Virus record (IMG/VR): IMGVR_UViG_3300009094_000009
Location: 1 to 41,328 of that record
DNA length: 41,328 bases
DNA from: a virus
Strand: one strand, 5' to 3'
Below are positions 15,009 through 21,948 of the stretch, in pieces. Position numbers and translations under genes: made by a program. A model generated the notes under the pieces. That model did no database searches. It was given only the letters and a program-made list of their open reading frames with translations, and was not told the DNA's origin. Within the stretch, counting starts at the first letter, position 1; every line of letters begins with the position of its first letter.

Positions 15009-15039
15009 TTGACAAGGTGTCGTGTGACGGTGGTATACG
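15009..15039 (+). promoter_or_regulatory. Early rightward promoter
   Basis: A consensus TTGACA lies at 15009-15014. The -10 is TATACG at 15034-15039 (19-base spacer), or GGTATA two bases earlier (17-base spacer). The following ATG at 15048 is only 8 bases beyond, so the message would be almost leaderless. It is flanked on the left by the tandem repeats, consistent with repression by the facing HTH protein. Confidence 0.7.
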
Positions 15040-15047
15040 TTCACCGC

Positions 15048-15347
15048 ATGCGACAATCACTCACACCCCAGACGCCGACGCCACCGCCCACCCGCGCGCG
15101 CTTCGCCTCGCTCGATGACGCGCCGGTCGTGCTGACGCTCGACGAGCTCGCCCAGATTTATCGCTGCAGCCCGCACACGATTCGACGACGACTCGAAGCG
15201 GGCACCTTCACGCCTGCCCCGATCAAGCGACGTCCGTATCGCTGGCGCAAGGACGACGTCATCGACGACCTCGATCGCCTCGCGGACGAAGCGGCGCGCT
15301 CGTCGTCGTCGTCCCGTCGTCGTCGTGCGTCGCGTCGTTCGCAGTGA
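15048..15347 (+). CDS. Excisionase-like helix-turn-helix protein
   Basis: This protein has 99 residues. After a proline-rich N-terminus, residues about 27-75 match the HTH_17/MerR-like excisionase family: LTLDELAQIYRCSPHTIRRR, then LEAGTFTPAPIKRRPYRWRK and DDVIDDLDRL. The tail is serine/arginine-rich. As first gene of the rightward operon facing the repressor, it may act as a Cro-like regulator or as a recombination directionality factor. ATG 15048 is preferred over the earlier start at 15009, which would overlap the -35 box. The next gene begins 30 bases later with a strong AGGAGGTG site. Confidence 0.75.
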   Translation: MRQSLTPQTPTPPPTRARFASLDDAPVVLTLDELAQIYRCSPHTIRRRLEAGTFTPAPIKRRPYRWRKDDVIDDLDRLADEAARSSSSSRRRRASRRSQ

Positions 15348-15376
15348 ATGCGTGTCAACCGCTAGGAGGTGTGCTC

Positions 15377-16246
15377 ATGGCTGATTCGTCTACAGCCATT
15401 GTTCCCGCGTCGTCGACGAGCGTCGCCCTGCCCGTGCCGCAATTCACCGGACAGCAGATGGTCGATGCGCTCGTCGCGTATCGCGAGGTGCAGCGTGCGC
15501 TCGATGGCGCGATGCCCGAAGCGATCATCGACGTCGAGGGTCGACCGTTTCGCAAAAAGGCGTACTGGCGCGCCATCGCCGTGGCCTTTAATCTCGACGT
15601 CGACGTCGTCGAAGAGCGACGCGAAGTCAGCGGCAGCTTTCACGACGGGCGCGAGAACGTCGGCTATGTCGTCACGTGTCGCGCGACGACGCGCAGCGGA
15701 CGCAGCGTCACGGGTGACGGCAGCTGCTTCGCCGTCGAAAAGGCGGCGCGCTTCCGCTGCCCGCACCCGCACCCGTCATGGGACGGCAAGTCGCTGCACT
15801 ACCCGCACGAGTCCTGTCCGGACTTCGACGCCGACTATCGCTGGCGCGAGTATCCGGCACAGGCCAGTGAGCACAATCTGCGCTCGCACGCGCATACGCG
15901 CGCCTTCAATCGCGCCGTGTCGAACAACGTCGGCTTCGGCGAAGTCAGCGCCGAAGAGGTCGAGCGCGACGATCGCGACGAGCGTCACGCGCCGACGACG
16001 TCGCGTCGCACGTCGAGCGCGTCGAGCAACCGACCTCCGCGCGTCATCTCCGATCTGCAGCGCAAGCGACTCTGGGCTATCGCGAAGGAAGCCGGGTGGA
16101 AGGAACCCGAGGTCAAGGCGTATCTGCTGCGCGTGCATCATGTCGAGCACACCGACGCGATCACCGTCGACAAGTACGACGCCATCTGCAAAGCGCTGGA
16201 GCTCGGCGTCGAGCCCGCGCCCGCCGCATCAGAGGTGTCGTCGTGA
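15377..16246 (+). CDS. Putative single-strand annealing recombinase (Rad52/ERF-like)
   Basis: This protein has 289 residues. Residues 45-195 have the layout of a phage annealing-protein family: IDVEGRPFRKKAYWRAIAVA, a beta hairpin region (VEERREVSGSF, YVVTCRATTRSGRSVTGDG), a Cys/His cluster (CPHPHPSW...HYPHESCPDF) and the conserved HAHTRAFNRAVSNNVGFGEV. The last resembles the TRAx3RA helix of ERF and Rad52-like proteins. The C-terminus (about 222-275) is a separate helical domain. The role would be to anneal single strands in recombination-dependent replication, with the exonuclease encoded next (stop/start overlap GTGA). AGGAGGTG before ATG 15377 fixes the start. The family assignment is from memory of related phage proteins. 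Confidence 0.6.
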   Translation: MADSSTAIVPASSTSVALPVPQFTGQQMVDALVAYREVQRALDGAMPEAIIDVEGRPFRKKAYWRAIAVAFNLDVDVVEERREVSGSFHDGRENVGYVVTCRATTRSGRSVTGDGSCFAVEKAARFRCPHPHPSWDGKSLHYPHESCPDFDADYRWREYPAQASEHNLRSHAHTRAFNRAVSNNVGFGEVSAEEVERDDRDERHAPTTSRRTSSASSNRPPRVISDLQRKRLWAIAKEAGWKEPEVKAYLLRVHHVEHTDAITVDKYDAICKALELGVEPAPAASEVSS

Positions 16247-16857
16247 TCAGCGTCGACCACTTCACGCCGAGCGGCCTGACGTTCGATCCCGTGGCGCACG
16301 TCTACACGCTCGACGATCGCGTGCTCGTCAGCGTGACCAACGTGCTTGCCGCTGCGGGACTCGCCGACCGCGCGTGGTTCACTGAGGACGATCGTCGTCG
16401 CGGCACGGCGGTGCATCAGGCGATCGAGCGCTATCACGCACGACTCGACGCCGTCGAGTGGGATGCGGTCGTCGCCCCCTACATGCGCGGCTATCGTCGC
16501 TTTCTCGCCGAGAGTGCGTTCCGCGTCGACGTCAGCGAAGAGCGACTCGCCGATCCGTTTCTGCGACTGGCGGGCACGCTCGATCTGCGCGGGCAATTCA
16601 TCAAGCACGACCTGACAGCGTCTGAGCGCATCGACGTCGTCGACGTCAAAACGGGCTGCTGTCCGCCGTGGGTCGGGATGCAAACGGCAGCGTACGTGCG
16701 TCTGCTGCCCGCGCACGTGCGCCCGCGCTGTCGACGCTGGGCGCTGCAGCTGCGCAGCGACGGCACCTATCAGCTGCTGTCGCTCGACAACCGCAACGAC
16801 GAACGTGTCTTCCTCGCGGCGCTGGTCATCGCGCAATACAAGCGGGGGTGGCTGTGA
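16243..16857 (+). CDS. RecB/Cas4-like PD-(D/E)XK exonuclease
   Basis: This protein of 204 residues starts with GTG. The nuclease core is clear: GTAVHQAIERYH (His58), LAGTLDLRG (Asp114), DVVDVKTG (Asp134 and Lys136) and QTAAYVRLL (Gln147, Tyr151). This is the order of motifs in phage RecB-like exonucleases. N-terminal residues 16-36 (FDPVAHVYTLDDRVLVSVTN) match the short beta region that often precedes the core. It would resect DNA ends and hand the single strand to the annealing protein encoded just upstream. It overlaps both neighbours by 4 bases, so the three genes are co-translated. Confidence 0.85.
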   Translation: MISVDHFTPSGLTFDPVAHVYTLDDRVLVSVTNVLAAAGLADRAWFTEDDRRRGTAVHQAIERYHARLDAVEWDAVVAPYMRGYRRFLAESAFRVDVSEERLADPFLRLAGTLDLRGQFIKHDLTASERIDVVDVKTGCCPPWVGMQTAAYVRLLPAHVRPRCRRWALQLRSDGTYQLLSLDNRNDERVFLAALVIAQYKRGWL

Positions 16858-17540
16858 CACTCGACGCGACTGAGACACGCGGCGACGTGCCGCGCGACGC
16901 GCTCGCGCTCGACGCGCTCGTCGAGCGGGCACGGGCGATCGTCATCACCGACGCGACGCAGTATCAGCGCGCGGCGGACTTCGTGCTCGGGCTCAAGGAC
17001 CTCCGCGCCGACATCGATCGACGCTTCGATCGACACATCAAGCGCGCATATGAGGCGCACCGTGCGCTCGTCGCGGAGAAGCGCGACGCCGAAGCACAGG
17101 CGGTCAACGCGGAGCGCATCGTCAAGCAGGCGATGGCGACCTACGACACGCAGCTGCAGCAGGCCATCGACGCGGAGCGGGCGCGACGGGACGACGAGCA
17201 GCGCGCCGCCAACGCGACGCTCGAAGCAGCCGCAACCCAAGCGGAGACGCGCGGCGACTTCAGTGAAGCCGACGCGCTGCGACAGCGTCAGTCGATGGCG
17301 CCGACCCCACTCGAGGTCGAGCGGCCACGCGCCGAGGGCATCAGTGTGCGCGAGACATGGAGCGCACGTGTCGTCGACTTCGACGCGCTCGTGCGTGCCG
17401 CCGCCACGACGAAGGCATACGTGGCGCTGTTGCTGCCGAACATGCCCGCGCTGCACGCGCAAGCGCGATCGCTCAAGCGGCGGCTGTCGCTGCCGGGAGT
17501 CGAAGCGGTGAGCACGAAGGACGTCGCGGCACGCCGATGA
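16854..17540 (+). CDS. Conserved phage coiled-coil protein
   Basis: This protein of 228 residues starts with GTG inside the stop of the exonuclease. Residues 45-150 are a long coiled coil (IDRRFDRHIKRAYEAHRALV, VNAERIVKQAMATYDTQLQQ). The C-terminal 60 residues (RETWSARVVDFDALVRAAAT, then LLLPNMPALHAQARSLKRRL, then PGVEAVSTKDVAARR) form an alpha/beta unit that I recognise as a recurrent element of phage recombination/replication operons with no assigned function. The constant link with annealing proteins and exonucleases suggests a DNA-metabolism accessory role. Confidence 0.7.
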   Translation: MTLDATETRGDVPRDALALDALVERARAIVITDATQYQRAADFVLGLKDLRADIDRRFDRHIKRAYEAHRALVAEKRDAEAQAVNAERIVKQAMATYDTQLQQAIDAERARRDDEQRAANATLEAAATQAETRGDFSEADALRQRQSMAPTPLEVERPRAEGISVRETWSARVVDFDALVRAAATTKAYVALLLPNMPALHAQARSLKRRLSLPGVEAVSTKDVAARR

Positions 17541-17866
17541 GCGAGGGGCTGTCGCGTCTGACGCTCGCGCCGTATACGCCGTTTGCGTGTCGCGTGTTCG
17601 GCTGTCTGCGCTGCGTCGCGTGGATGGAGGCACAGCCGAGCGGCCTCGGCCTCGGCTTCTGCGACGAACACAAGACGCGACACACGACGATTCCGATCGC
17701 CGTCTATGGACGCCAGCACGAGGGATGGGAGCAATGGCCCGAAAGTCTGGTCGAGTATCTGCTGCGCGAGCCCGCGCGACGCGCGACGCAGACGCGCTCG
17801 ATGCGCTCGTCGCACGACACGTGCTGCGCGGACTCAAACGCGAGCTCACCACCATGCGCGCACTGA
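17537..17866 (+). CDS. Small cysteine-bearing protein
   Basis: This protein of 109 residues starts by ATGA overlap. The first 75 residues look native: CRVFGCLRCVAWMEA, then GFCDEHKTRHTTIPIAVYG, a C-x4-C-x2-C...C-x2-H zinc-type pattern. The last 35 residues (serine, threonine and cysteine-rich) lie over the start of the next gene in another frame and look like out-of-frame sequence, so the protein may be truncated functionally or the overlap is tolerated. No family recognised. Confidence 0.55.
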   Translation: MSEGLSRLTLAPYTPFACRVFGCLRCVAWMEAQPSGLGLGFCDEHKTRHTTIPIAVYGRQHEGWEQWPESLVEYLLREPARRATQTRSMRSSHDTCCADSNASSPPCAH

Positions 17867-17973
17867 TTCAGCAGCAGAGGCGTCTCGACGATCGCGATCG
17901 GGGGCATCTCGAAATGATTCGCCACGTCGAGACGGTCATCGACAACAAGACGGCGACGTATCGCGGGAGGTGA
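17734..17973 (+). CDS. Small helical protein overlapping its upstream neighbour
   Basis: This protein has 79 residues: MARKSGRVSAARARATRDAD, then a helical body (ALDALVARHVLRGLKRELTT, DRGHLEMIRHVETVIDNK). ATG 17734 has GGGAG close upstream. It overlaps 17537-17866 by 133 bases in another frame. The second half has a normal protein composition and ends 3 bases before the next gene. Function is unknown. Confidence 0.55.
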   Translation: MARKSGRVSAARARATRDADALDALVARHVLRGLKRELTTMRALIQQQRRLDDRDRGHLEMIRHVETVIDNKTATYRGR

Positions 17974-17976
17974 CGA

Positions 17977-18399
17977 ATGGAACGAATGCTAATCAAGGAC
18001 CCGGACGTCGACATCGTCTTCGCGATCGAACAGGACGACGACGCGATCGTGCTCGCCGCGCTCGACGTGACGGCCGAAGCCAAGAGTGGCGGGCTCTGTT
18101 CGCATCTGCTCGCGTCGCTGCCGCTGGCGGGACGCATCGACGACGTCGAGATGATCAACCGGCAGCGCGAGCGCTTCACGCGCTTCGAGGTCGACTGCGG
18201 CAACGTGCATCACCTGATGCGCGATCTGCTGACGCTGGAGCACGACTATCGCGAATCGGTCGATCGCTTCGCGCTCGCCGACAGTCGGGCGAAGTCACTC
18301 AAAAAGGACGTCGACACGTGCGCCGCCAAGGTGCACGACCTACTGCAGCGCATCGCGACGCGCAAGCCGCTGCCGCTCTTCGAGGCGATTGGCGGATGA
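17977..18399 (+). CDS. Hypothetical protein of replication region
   Basis: This protein of 140 residues is preceded by a near-perfect GGGAGGTGA ribosome site. The first 40 residues are mixed beta/alpha (IVFAIEQDDDAIVLAALDVT); residues 60-125 are a charged helical region (MINRQRERFTRFEVDCG, LMRDLLTLEHDYRESVDRF, AKSLKKDVDTCAAKVHDLLQ). The stop overlaps the start of the replication initiator-like gene (ATGA). It may be a partner of that protein. No domain was recognised. Confidence 0.65.
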   Translation: MERMLIKDPDVDIVFAIEQDDDAIVLAALDVTAEAKSGGLCSHLLASLPLAGRIDDVEMINRQRERFTRFEVDCGNVHHLMRDLLTLEHDYRESVDRFALADSRAKSLKKDVDTCAAKVHDLLQRIATRKPLPLFEAIGG

Positions 18400-19382
18400 C
18401 ACGGGACCACGTCTACGGCAAGCTGCTCGACTCGTACTGGTCGGGCGAGACGGGACGCGCGATTCAAGCGCGCGGCAAGGACGCAGTCATCCTCGGTGTG
18501 TATCTGCCCTCGACGCGTCACGCGAACATGATCGGACTGTTCGAGCTCCCGCTGCTGTATATCGAACACGACTTGCCCGTGCTCGATGGACGCAGCGCGA
18601 TCCGCGACGCGCTGCGCGCGCTCGACGACGTCGGCTTCGCGTTCTATGACGACGACGCCGAAGTCGTCTGGGTCGTCGAGATGGCGCGCATACGCTGCGG
18701 CCTGCCCGATCACGACGTGCTGCTCGATCTGCGCGACAAAAAGCACGCGGCGATCCGTCGACTCCTGCGCACGGTCAAGCCCAACGACTTGACGTCACGA
18801 TTCGTCGCGCGCTACCGCGACCAGCTGAGCCTGAGTGATGCCCCTTACAAGCCCCTTCCAAGGGGCATCGAAGCCGAAAAGCCCCTTGCAAGGGGCATCG
18901 AAGGGGCTTCGCTACGCGCGCGTGATCAGCAGGCAGCAGGCAGCAGGCAGCAGGACGTACACACACACACTGACGATGAGCTTGTTGTCAGTACAAGCAC
19001 CTCGGAATCTCAGCCGCGTCCTAACCAGCCGAACAGTCGCAACGAAGACGGACCGCTCGACGAGTGGCTGCGCGCGCTCATGAGTGACTACCCGTCGACG
19101 CGCGTCACGCACGGCTATCGCACCGAGACAGCCTTCGTCGACCAGATTGCGCGCGACGGACGTGAGCCGCGCGTCGTGTATCAGGAGATGCGCGACAACC
19201 TCGAAAACCAGAAGCGCGGATATGAGTGGCGCGTCAAGCGCATGGTGCCCACGCTCGACAAGTGGCTCAGCGAAGGACGCTGGAAGCAGCGGCACGAGGA
19301 AGAACCCGCCGACGCGCTCGCGCCGAAGACGCAGCGCACGCTTGCCGCGCTCGACTCGATTCGACGAAAGGAAAATCCATGA
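18396..19382 (+). CDS. Replication initiator-like protein (winged-helix N-terminus)
   Basis: This protein has 328 residues. Residues 30-100 match the N-terminal winged helix of phage replisome organisers: LGVYLPSTRHANMIGLFELP, an acidic turn, AIRDALRALDDVGFAFYDDD, then VVWVVEMAR. Residues about 145-215 are a low-complexity linker (PLPRGIEAEKPLARGIEG, then Gln/Ala and Ser/Pro-rich). The C-terminal 110 residues are helical (LDEWLRALMSDYPSTRV, YEWRVKRMVPTLDKWLSEGR). The linker DNA carries spaced palindromes that look like initiator sites, as when an origin lies within the initiator gene. The downstream gene resembles a helicase loader. The role in starting phage DNA replication is inferred from fold pattern and neighbours. 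Confidence 0.6.
   Translation: MTRDHVYGKLLDSYWSGETGRAIQARGKDAVILGVYLPSTRHANMIGLFELPLLYIEHDLPVLDGRSAIRDALRALDDVGFAFYDDDAEVVWVVEMARIRCGLPDHDVLLDLRDKKHAAIRRLLRTVKPNDLTSRFVARYRDQLSLSDAPYKPLPRGIEAEKPLARGIEGASLRARDQQAAGSRQQDVHTHTDDELVVSTSTSESQPRPNQPNSRNEDGPLDEWLRALMSDYPSTRVTHGYRTETAFVDQIARDGREPRVVYQEMRDNLENQKRGYEWRVKRMVPTLDKWLSEGRWKQRHEEEPADALAPKTQRTLAALDSIRRKENP
18839..18972 (+). other. Candidate replication origin: palindromic iterons and simple repeats
   Basis: A 25-bp unit repeats at a 30-bp offset (18849-18873 and 18879-18903). Each holds a 16-bp palindrome, GCCCCTTCCAAGGGGC or GCCCCTTGCAAGGGGC. Half sites flank them (CCCCTTACAAG at 18841, AAGGGGCTT at 18901). Then come four exact tandem CAGCAGG copies (18927-18954) and an AC dinucleotide run (about 18958-18971). 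The block codes for the linker of the initiator-like protein, so it is free to carry DNA signals. Confidence 0.6.
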
Positions 19383-19804
19383 CGACGACCACGTTGACCG
19401 AATGCAGCGAGATGGTGAGCGCGCTCGCGCTGACGCTCGGCGTCGAGCTCGACGAGCCGCAGCTGCGTGCGTATCATCGCGCGCTGTCGAAGGTGCCCGC
19501 GTCGCTGCTGCGTCGTGCGATCGATCGTGCGACGTCAGCCTGCGATCGTTTCCCGAAGCCCGCCGAGCTCCTGCGACTCGCCGACGTCGAGCGACGTGCG
19601 CTGCTCGACGCGCACCCCTTCGTCGCGTGCGTCGACTGCACGCTCAGTCCCGGCTGGCGCCCGGTGCTGATCAACGGCGTCGAACGACTCGCGCGCTGCG
19701 CCTGTTATCGCGCGTGGCAGCAGTCGCTCGATCGCCTCGGCGTGACGCAGACGCCGCTGGCGATCGCCGAACGCGTCGAGAGTGACATCGAGCGCGTGTC
19801 ATGA
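19379..19804 (+). CDS. Helicase-loader-like small protein
   Basis: This protein has 141 residues. The N-terminal 75 residues (YHRALSKVPASLLRRAIDRA, then CDRFPKPAELLRLADV) match the pattern of small phage proteins of the helicase loader/inhibitor type, where helices end in a RFP.PAE motif. The C-terminal part has a zinc-like set (FVACVDCTLSPGW, then ARCACYRAWQQ). It starts inside the stop of the initiator-like gene after GAAAGGAAAATCC. I infer that it loads the host DnaB helicase at the phage origin. Confidence 0.55.
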   Translation: MTTTTLTECSEMVSALALTLGVELDEPQLRAYHRALSKVPASLLRRAIDRATSACDRFPKPAELLRLADVERRALLDAHPFVACVDCTLSPGWRPVLINGVERLARCACYRAWQQSLDRLGVTQTPLAIAERVESDIERVS

Positions 19805-20022
19805 CAGCGGACTGGTTCACGGCGCACTGGCACGAGCGCTGCGGCAGCTGCAACGCGCTCATTCCGGACGGCGCACCCGTGCGTCGGCTGCGGCACGGCG
19901 GGCTGCGCTGCGCGTCGTGCATCAAGCGGCTGCTCGGCGAGGACGTGCCGTCGCATCTCGCGTCGCCGCCCCCGGCGACACCCGCATCGTTCTCTCCATT
20001 CGACGACGGAGGCCACGAATGA
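19801..20022 (+). CDS. Small zinc-ribbon protein
   Basis: This protein of 73 residues has two CxxC pairs (HERCGSCNALIPDGAPVRRL, then LRCASCIKRLLGED), forming one zinc ribbon, then a proline/serine tail. It is coupled at both ends by ATGA overlaps. Proteins of this kind often lie beside phage replication genes and may bridge nucleic acid or partner proteins; the function is not known. Confidence 0.7.
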   Translation: MTADWFTAHWHERCGSCNALIPDGAPVRRLRHGGLRCASCIKRLLGEDVPSHLASPPPATPASFSPFDDGGHE

Positions 20023-20249
20023 CTGACTCGGCCGACACAGTGGCTGCTGACTTTCTGACACTCATCGAGCGACTTGCGCGTGAGCTCGACGAACACGAGC
20101 GCGCCGCGCGTGAGATTCGAGAGACGCTCGCGACCGTGCGCAAGCGACTCGCCGCAACGCCGGGAGCGCGAGCGGGCAAGCACGCGCGCAGCGGCAAGCG
20201 ACGCAAGCCGTTGACGCTGATCGACGACGAGCGCGCCGTCAGCAGCTGA
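20019..20249 (+). CDS. Small coiled-coil protein with basic end
   Basis: This protein has 76 residues: one long charged helix (FLTLIERLARELDEHERAAR, EIRETLATVRKRLAAT) followed by a lysine/arginine-rich stretch (GKHARSGKRRKPLTLID). It starts by ATGA overlap. The helix is likely a dimerising coiled coil, and the basic end may bind DNA. No family recognised. Confidence 0.65.
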   Translation: MTDSADTVAADFLTLIERLARELDEHERAAREIRETLATVRKRLAATPGARAGKHARSGKRRKPLTLIDDERAVSS

Positions 20250-20256
20250 GGGCGAC

Positions 20257-20532
20257 ATGGACGACGCAGCCATCGTCGAGCCGGTCCCGCATGACGCCGT
20301 CGACGCGCTCGTGCAGCGCTTCGTGCGCATCGCGTGTGACGAGCACGTCACGCTGGGCGTGTTTCGCGCGGCGCTCTTCGGCCTCGCCGCGAGTGAGTTG
20401 CATCGACTGGTGCACGACCCGCAGCGCGGCGAGGTGCCCGCCGAAGTCGTCGCGCTAGAAGAGCAGCTGAGTATCTTCGCGACGACGGTCACCGCGCTCG
20501 TGCTCGAACGACAGCAGCAGCGCCCGTCATGA
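20257..20532 (+). CDS. Small helical hypothetical protein
   Basis: This protein of 91 residues is helical throughout (AVDALVQRFVRIACDE, LGVFRAALFGLAASELHRLV, LEEQLSIFATTVTALVLER). The ribosome site CTGAGGGCG precedes the ATG. The stop overlaps the next start. No transmembrane segment is certain and there is no motif to suggest a function. Confidence 0.65.
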   Translation: MDDAAIVEPVPHDAVDALVQRFVRIACDEHVTLGVFRAALFGLAASELHRLVHDPQRGEVPAEVVALEEQLSIFATTVTALVLERQQQRPS

Positions 20533-21296
20533 CGTCGTCGCGTGCGGTGCATCTCGTGCCCGTGGAGGTCGATGAGTACGATCGCGTCGTTCCGGCCTCG
20601 CCGCTCTGTCCGCTGTCGGCGATACAAGACGGCGTCAACTACGGCTCATCGTGCAGTGCGGACGGCAGCGGCTGCATGGGATTCGCTGGCGTGTGGACTT
20701 CGCCCGCAGACGCGCACTACACGATGTGCCGTATGCCGGGACAGCCGACAGCCGCAGAACACTTCGCGCACGCGCTCGCCGTGCTGAGCGATCTGGCGTT
20801 CCTCTATCGCGACGAGCCGCGCGTGATCGGCTTTCGCGTGTTCGGCAATGTCGACGACTTCGAGGCTGCGTGGAACGCAGACGCGCGTGCGCCACTCAGG
20901 TGGCGGTCTGGCGAGTGGCGACTGTATGCGGGTCGCGATGGCTTCGAGCCCGTCTTCAGAAAGGACGACGTTATGCGAGAACCGATCGTGAAGTTTTACA
21001 AGTCATTCGAGCAAGGCGGCAACGGGGCATTCGCGACGGCGACCACGGCGGCAGAGCCCGAGGAATTTCTGCGCGAGTGTGCCGCTGAATTGGAAACAGT
21101 CGTGACCGCGCGCGCTGGCGATCTGCACTTCACCTTTGATGCGTTGCTGCCGCAGATCTGCGAGCTCTGGGCACGACTCAAAGGCTATAAGGCGGATGGT
21201 GTCTTCGAGAAGCGATACCTCGTCGCAGGAGAACCCAATCCCGAAGCGCACATGGAATGCGTGAACGGACGCGAGGTGACGACGAGCGCGTCATGA
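20529..21296 (+). CDS. Hypothetical protein, beta-rich with cysteine cluster
   Basis: This protein has 255 residues. The N-terminal 70 residues have four spaced cysteines (SPLCPLS, GSSCSADGSGCMGF, YTMCRMPG). The middle (about 95-145) is beta-rich (VIGFRVFGNVDDFEAAWNA, then WRSGEWRLYAGRDGF), and the C-terminal 100 residues are helical. The last part uses AT-richer codons than its neighbours (for example AAGTTTTACAAG near 20991), which hints at a separate origin for that domain. Function is unknown. Confidence 0.6.
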   Translation: MTSSRAVHLVPVEVDEYDRVVPASPLCPLSAIQDGVNYGSSCSADGSGCMGFAGVWTSPADAHYTMCRMPGQPTAAEHFAHALAVLSDLAFLYRDEPRVIGFRVFGNVDDFEAAWNADARAPLRWRSGEWRLYAGRDGFEPVFRKDDVMREPIVKFYKSFEQGGNGAFATATTAAEPEEFLRECAAELETVVTARAGDLHFTFDALLPQICELWARLKGYKADGVFEKRYLVAGEPNPEAHMECVNGREVTTSAS

Positions 21297-21544
21297 TGAC
21301 GATCGACGTCATTCGACAACAGCCACCGGAGCTCGCGACGTGTCGCAGCACGACGTGTCGCAAGCGCATCGAGTGGGTGACGACGCTGGCGGGCAAGCGC
21401 ATGCCCGTCGATCATCCGTTGCTCGTCGAGCGCGTGCATGAGCGCAACGACGGCACGCTCGTGAGCGTCATCGACGCAGCGCACTCTCACTTCGTGACAT
21501 GCCCAGACGCACGTCGCTTCAGACAGAAACGAGGGCGACAGTGA
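21293..21544 (+). CDS. Small zinc-ribbon-like phage protein
   Basis: This protein of 83 residues follows a familiar small phage pattern: CRSTTCRKRIEWVTTLAGKR, MPVDHPLLVE, and at the end HFVTCPDARRFRQKR. The Cys and His positions would make a treble-clef-like zinc site, and the strand WVTTLAGKRMPVD is the conserved core. The start overlaps the previous stop; the end overlaps the next gene's GTG start. The function of this group is unknown. Confidence 0.65.
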   Translation: MMTIDVIRQQPPELATCRSTTCRKRIEWVTTLAGKRMPVDHPLLVERVHERNDGTLVSVIDAAHSHFVTCPDARRFRQKRGRQ

Positions 21545-21747
21545 GTCTGCGACTCGTGCGACGCGCGCTGCACTGGAAGTCGATCGACGAGCTCAATCGC
21601 GAGCTCGACGAACGCATCGCGCTCGACGACGCATGGCGCGAGCTTGAGCGAAAGCAGCGCGCGCTCGATGCTGAGCGCACGCTCGATCTAATCACTGGTC
21701 CGTCGTTCTACTTCGGACCCGAACGTCCGCACGAAGACGAGTCATAA
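21541..21747 (+). CDS. Small charged helical protein
   Basis: This protein of 68 residues begins at a GTG inside the stop of the preceding gene. It is one charged helical region (IDELNRELDERIALDDAWRE, LERKQRALDAERTL) with a short C-terminal segment containing SFYFGPERP. It is the last rightward gene before the leftward HNH cassette. No family recognised. Confidence 0.55.
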   Translation: MSLRLVRRALHWKSIDELNRELDERIALDDAWRELERKQRALDAERTLDLITGPSFYFGPERPHEDES

Positions 21748-21948
21748 GTGATGGTGTCGTATGTGACAGCCCTCGCACAGCGCGATCAGGTCGTCAGGAT
21801 CTTCGTGACCCCATCGCGCATACGTGCGGTGATGCGCTTCAAGCGGTGGCGCGCCGTTGCACAGGGCGCAGCGCCATCCCGCGCGCGCTTTTGCGGCTGT
21901 GGCTTTCACGCGCCACTGCGGTGAATTGAGATACATGGGATCGAGCAT
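21742..21948 (-). CDS. HNH endonuclease, small
   Basis: This protein of 68 residues has the compact HNH form: YLNSPQWRVKATAAKARAGW, RCALCNGAPPLEAHHRTYAR, then DDLIALCEGCHIRHHH. The two CxxC pairs bind structural zinc, and the HH of EAHHRTY holds the catalytic histidine. It runs against the surrounding operon and shares 110 bases with the end of the ribbon-helix-helix gene in another frame. It could be a free-standing homing-type nuclease or a DNA-processing enzyme. A second HNH protein, next to the packaging genes, lies at 24464. Confidence 0.8.
   Translation of the reverse strand: MLDPMYLNSPQWRVKATAAKARAGWRCALCNGAPPLEAHHRTYARWGHEDPDDLIALCEGCHIRHHHL

Noticed and set aside
18927-18954. CAGCAGG tandem array as a CRISPR-like repeat
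   Set aside because: Seven-base units without spacers; a microsatellite, not a CRISPR array.
17583-19382. Longer version of the initiator-like gene starting about 810 bases earlier
   Set aside because: The added part is arginine/serine-rich, overlaps three genes in other frames, and the ATGA overlap at 18396 is the usual coupling in this operon.
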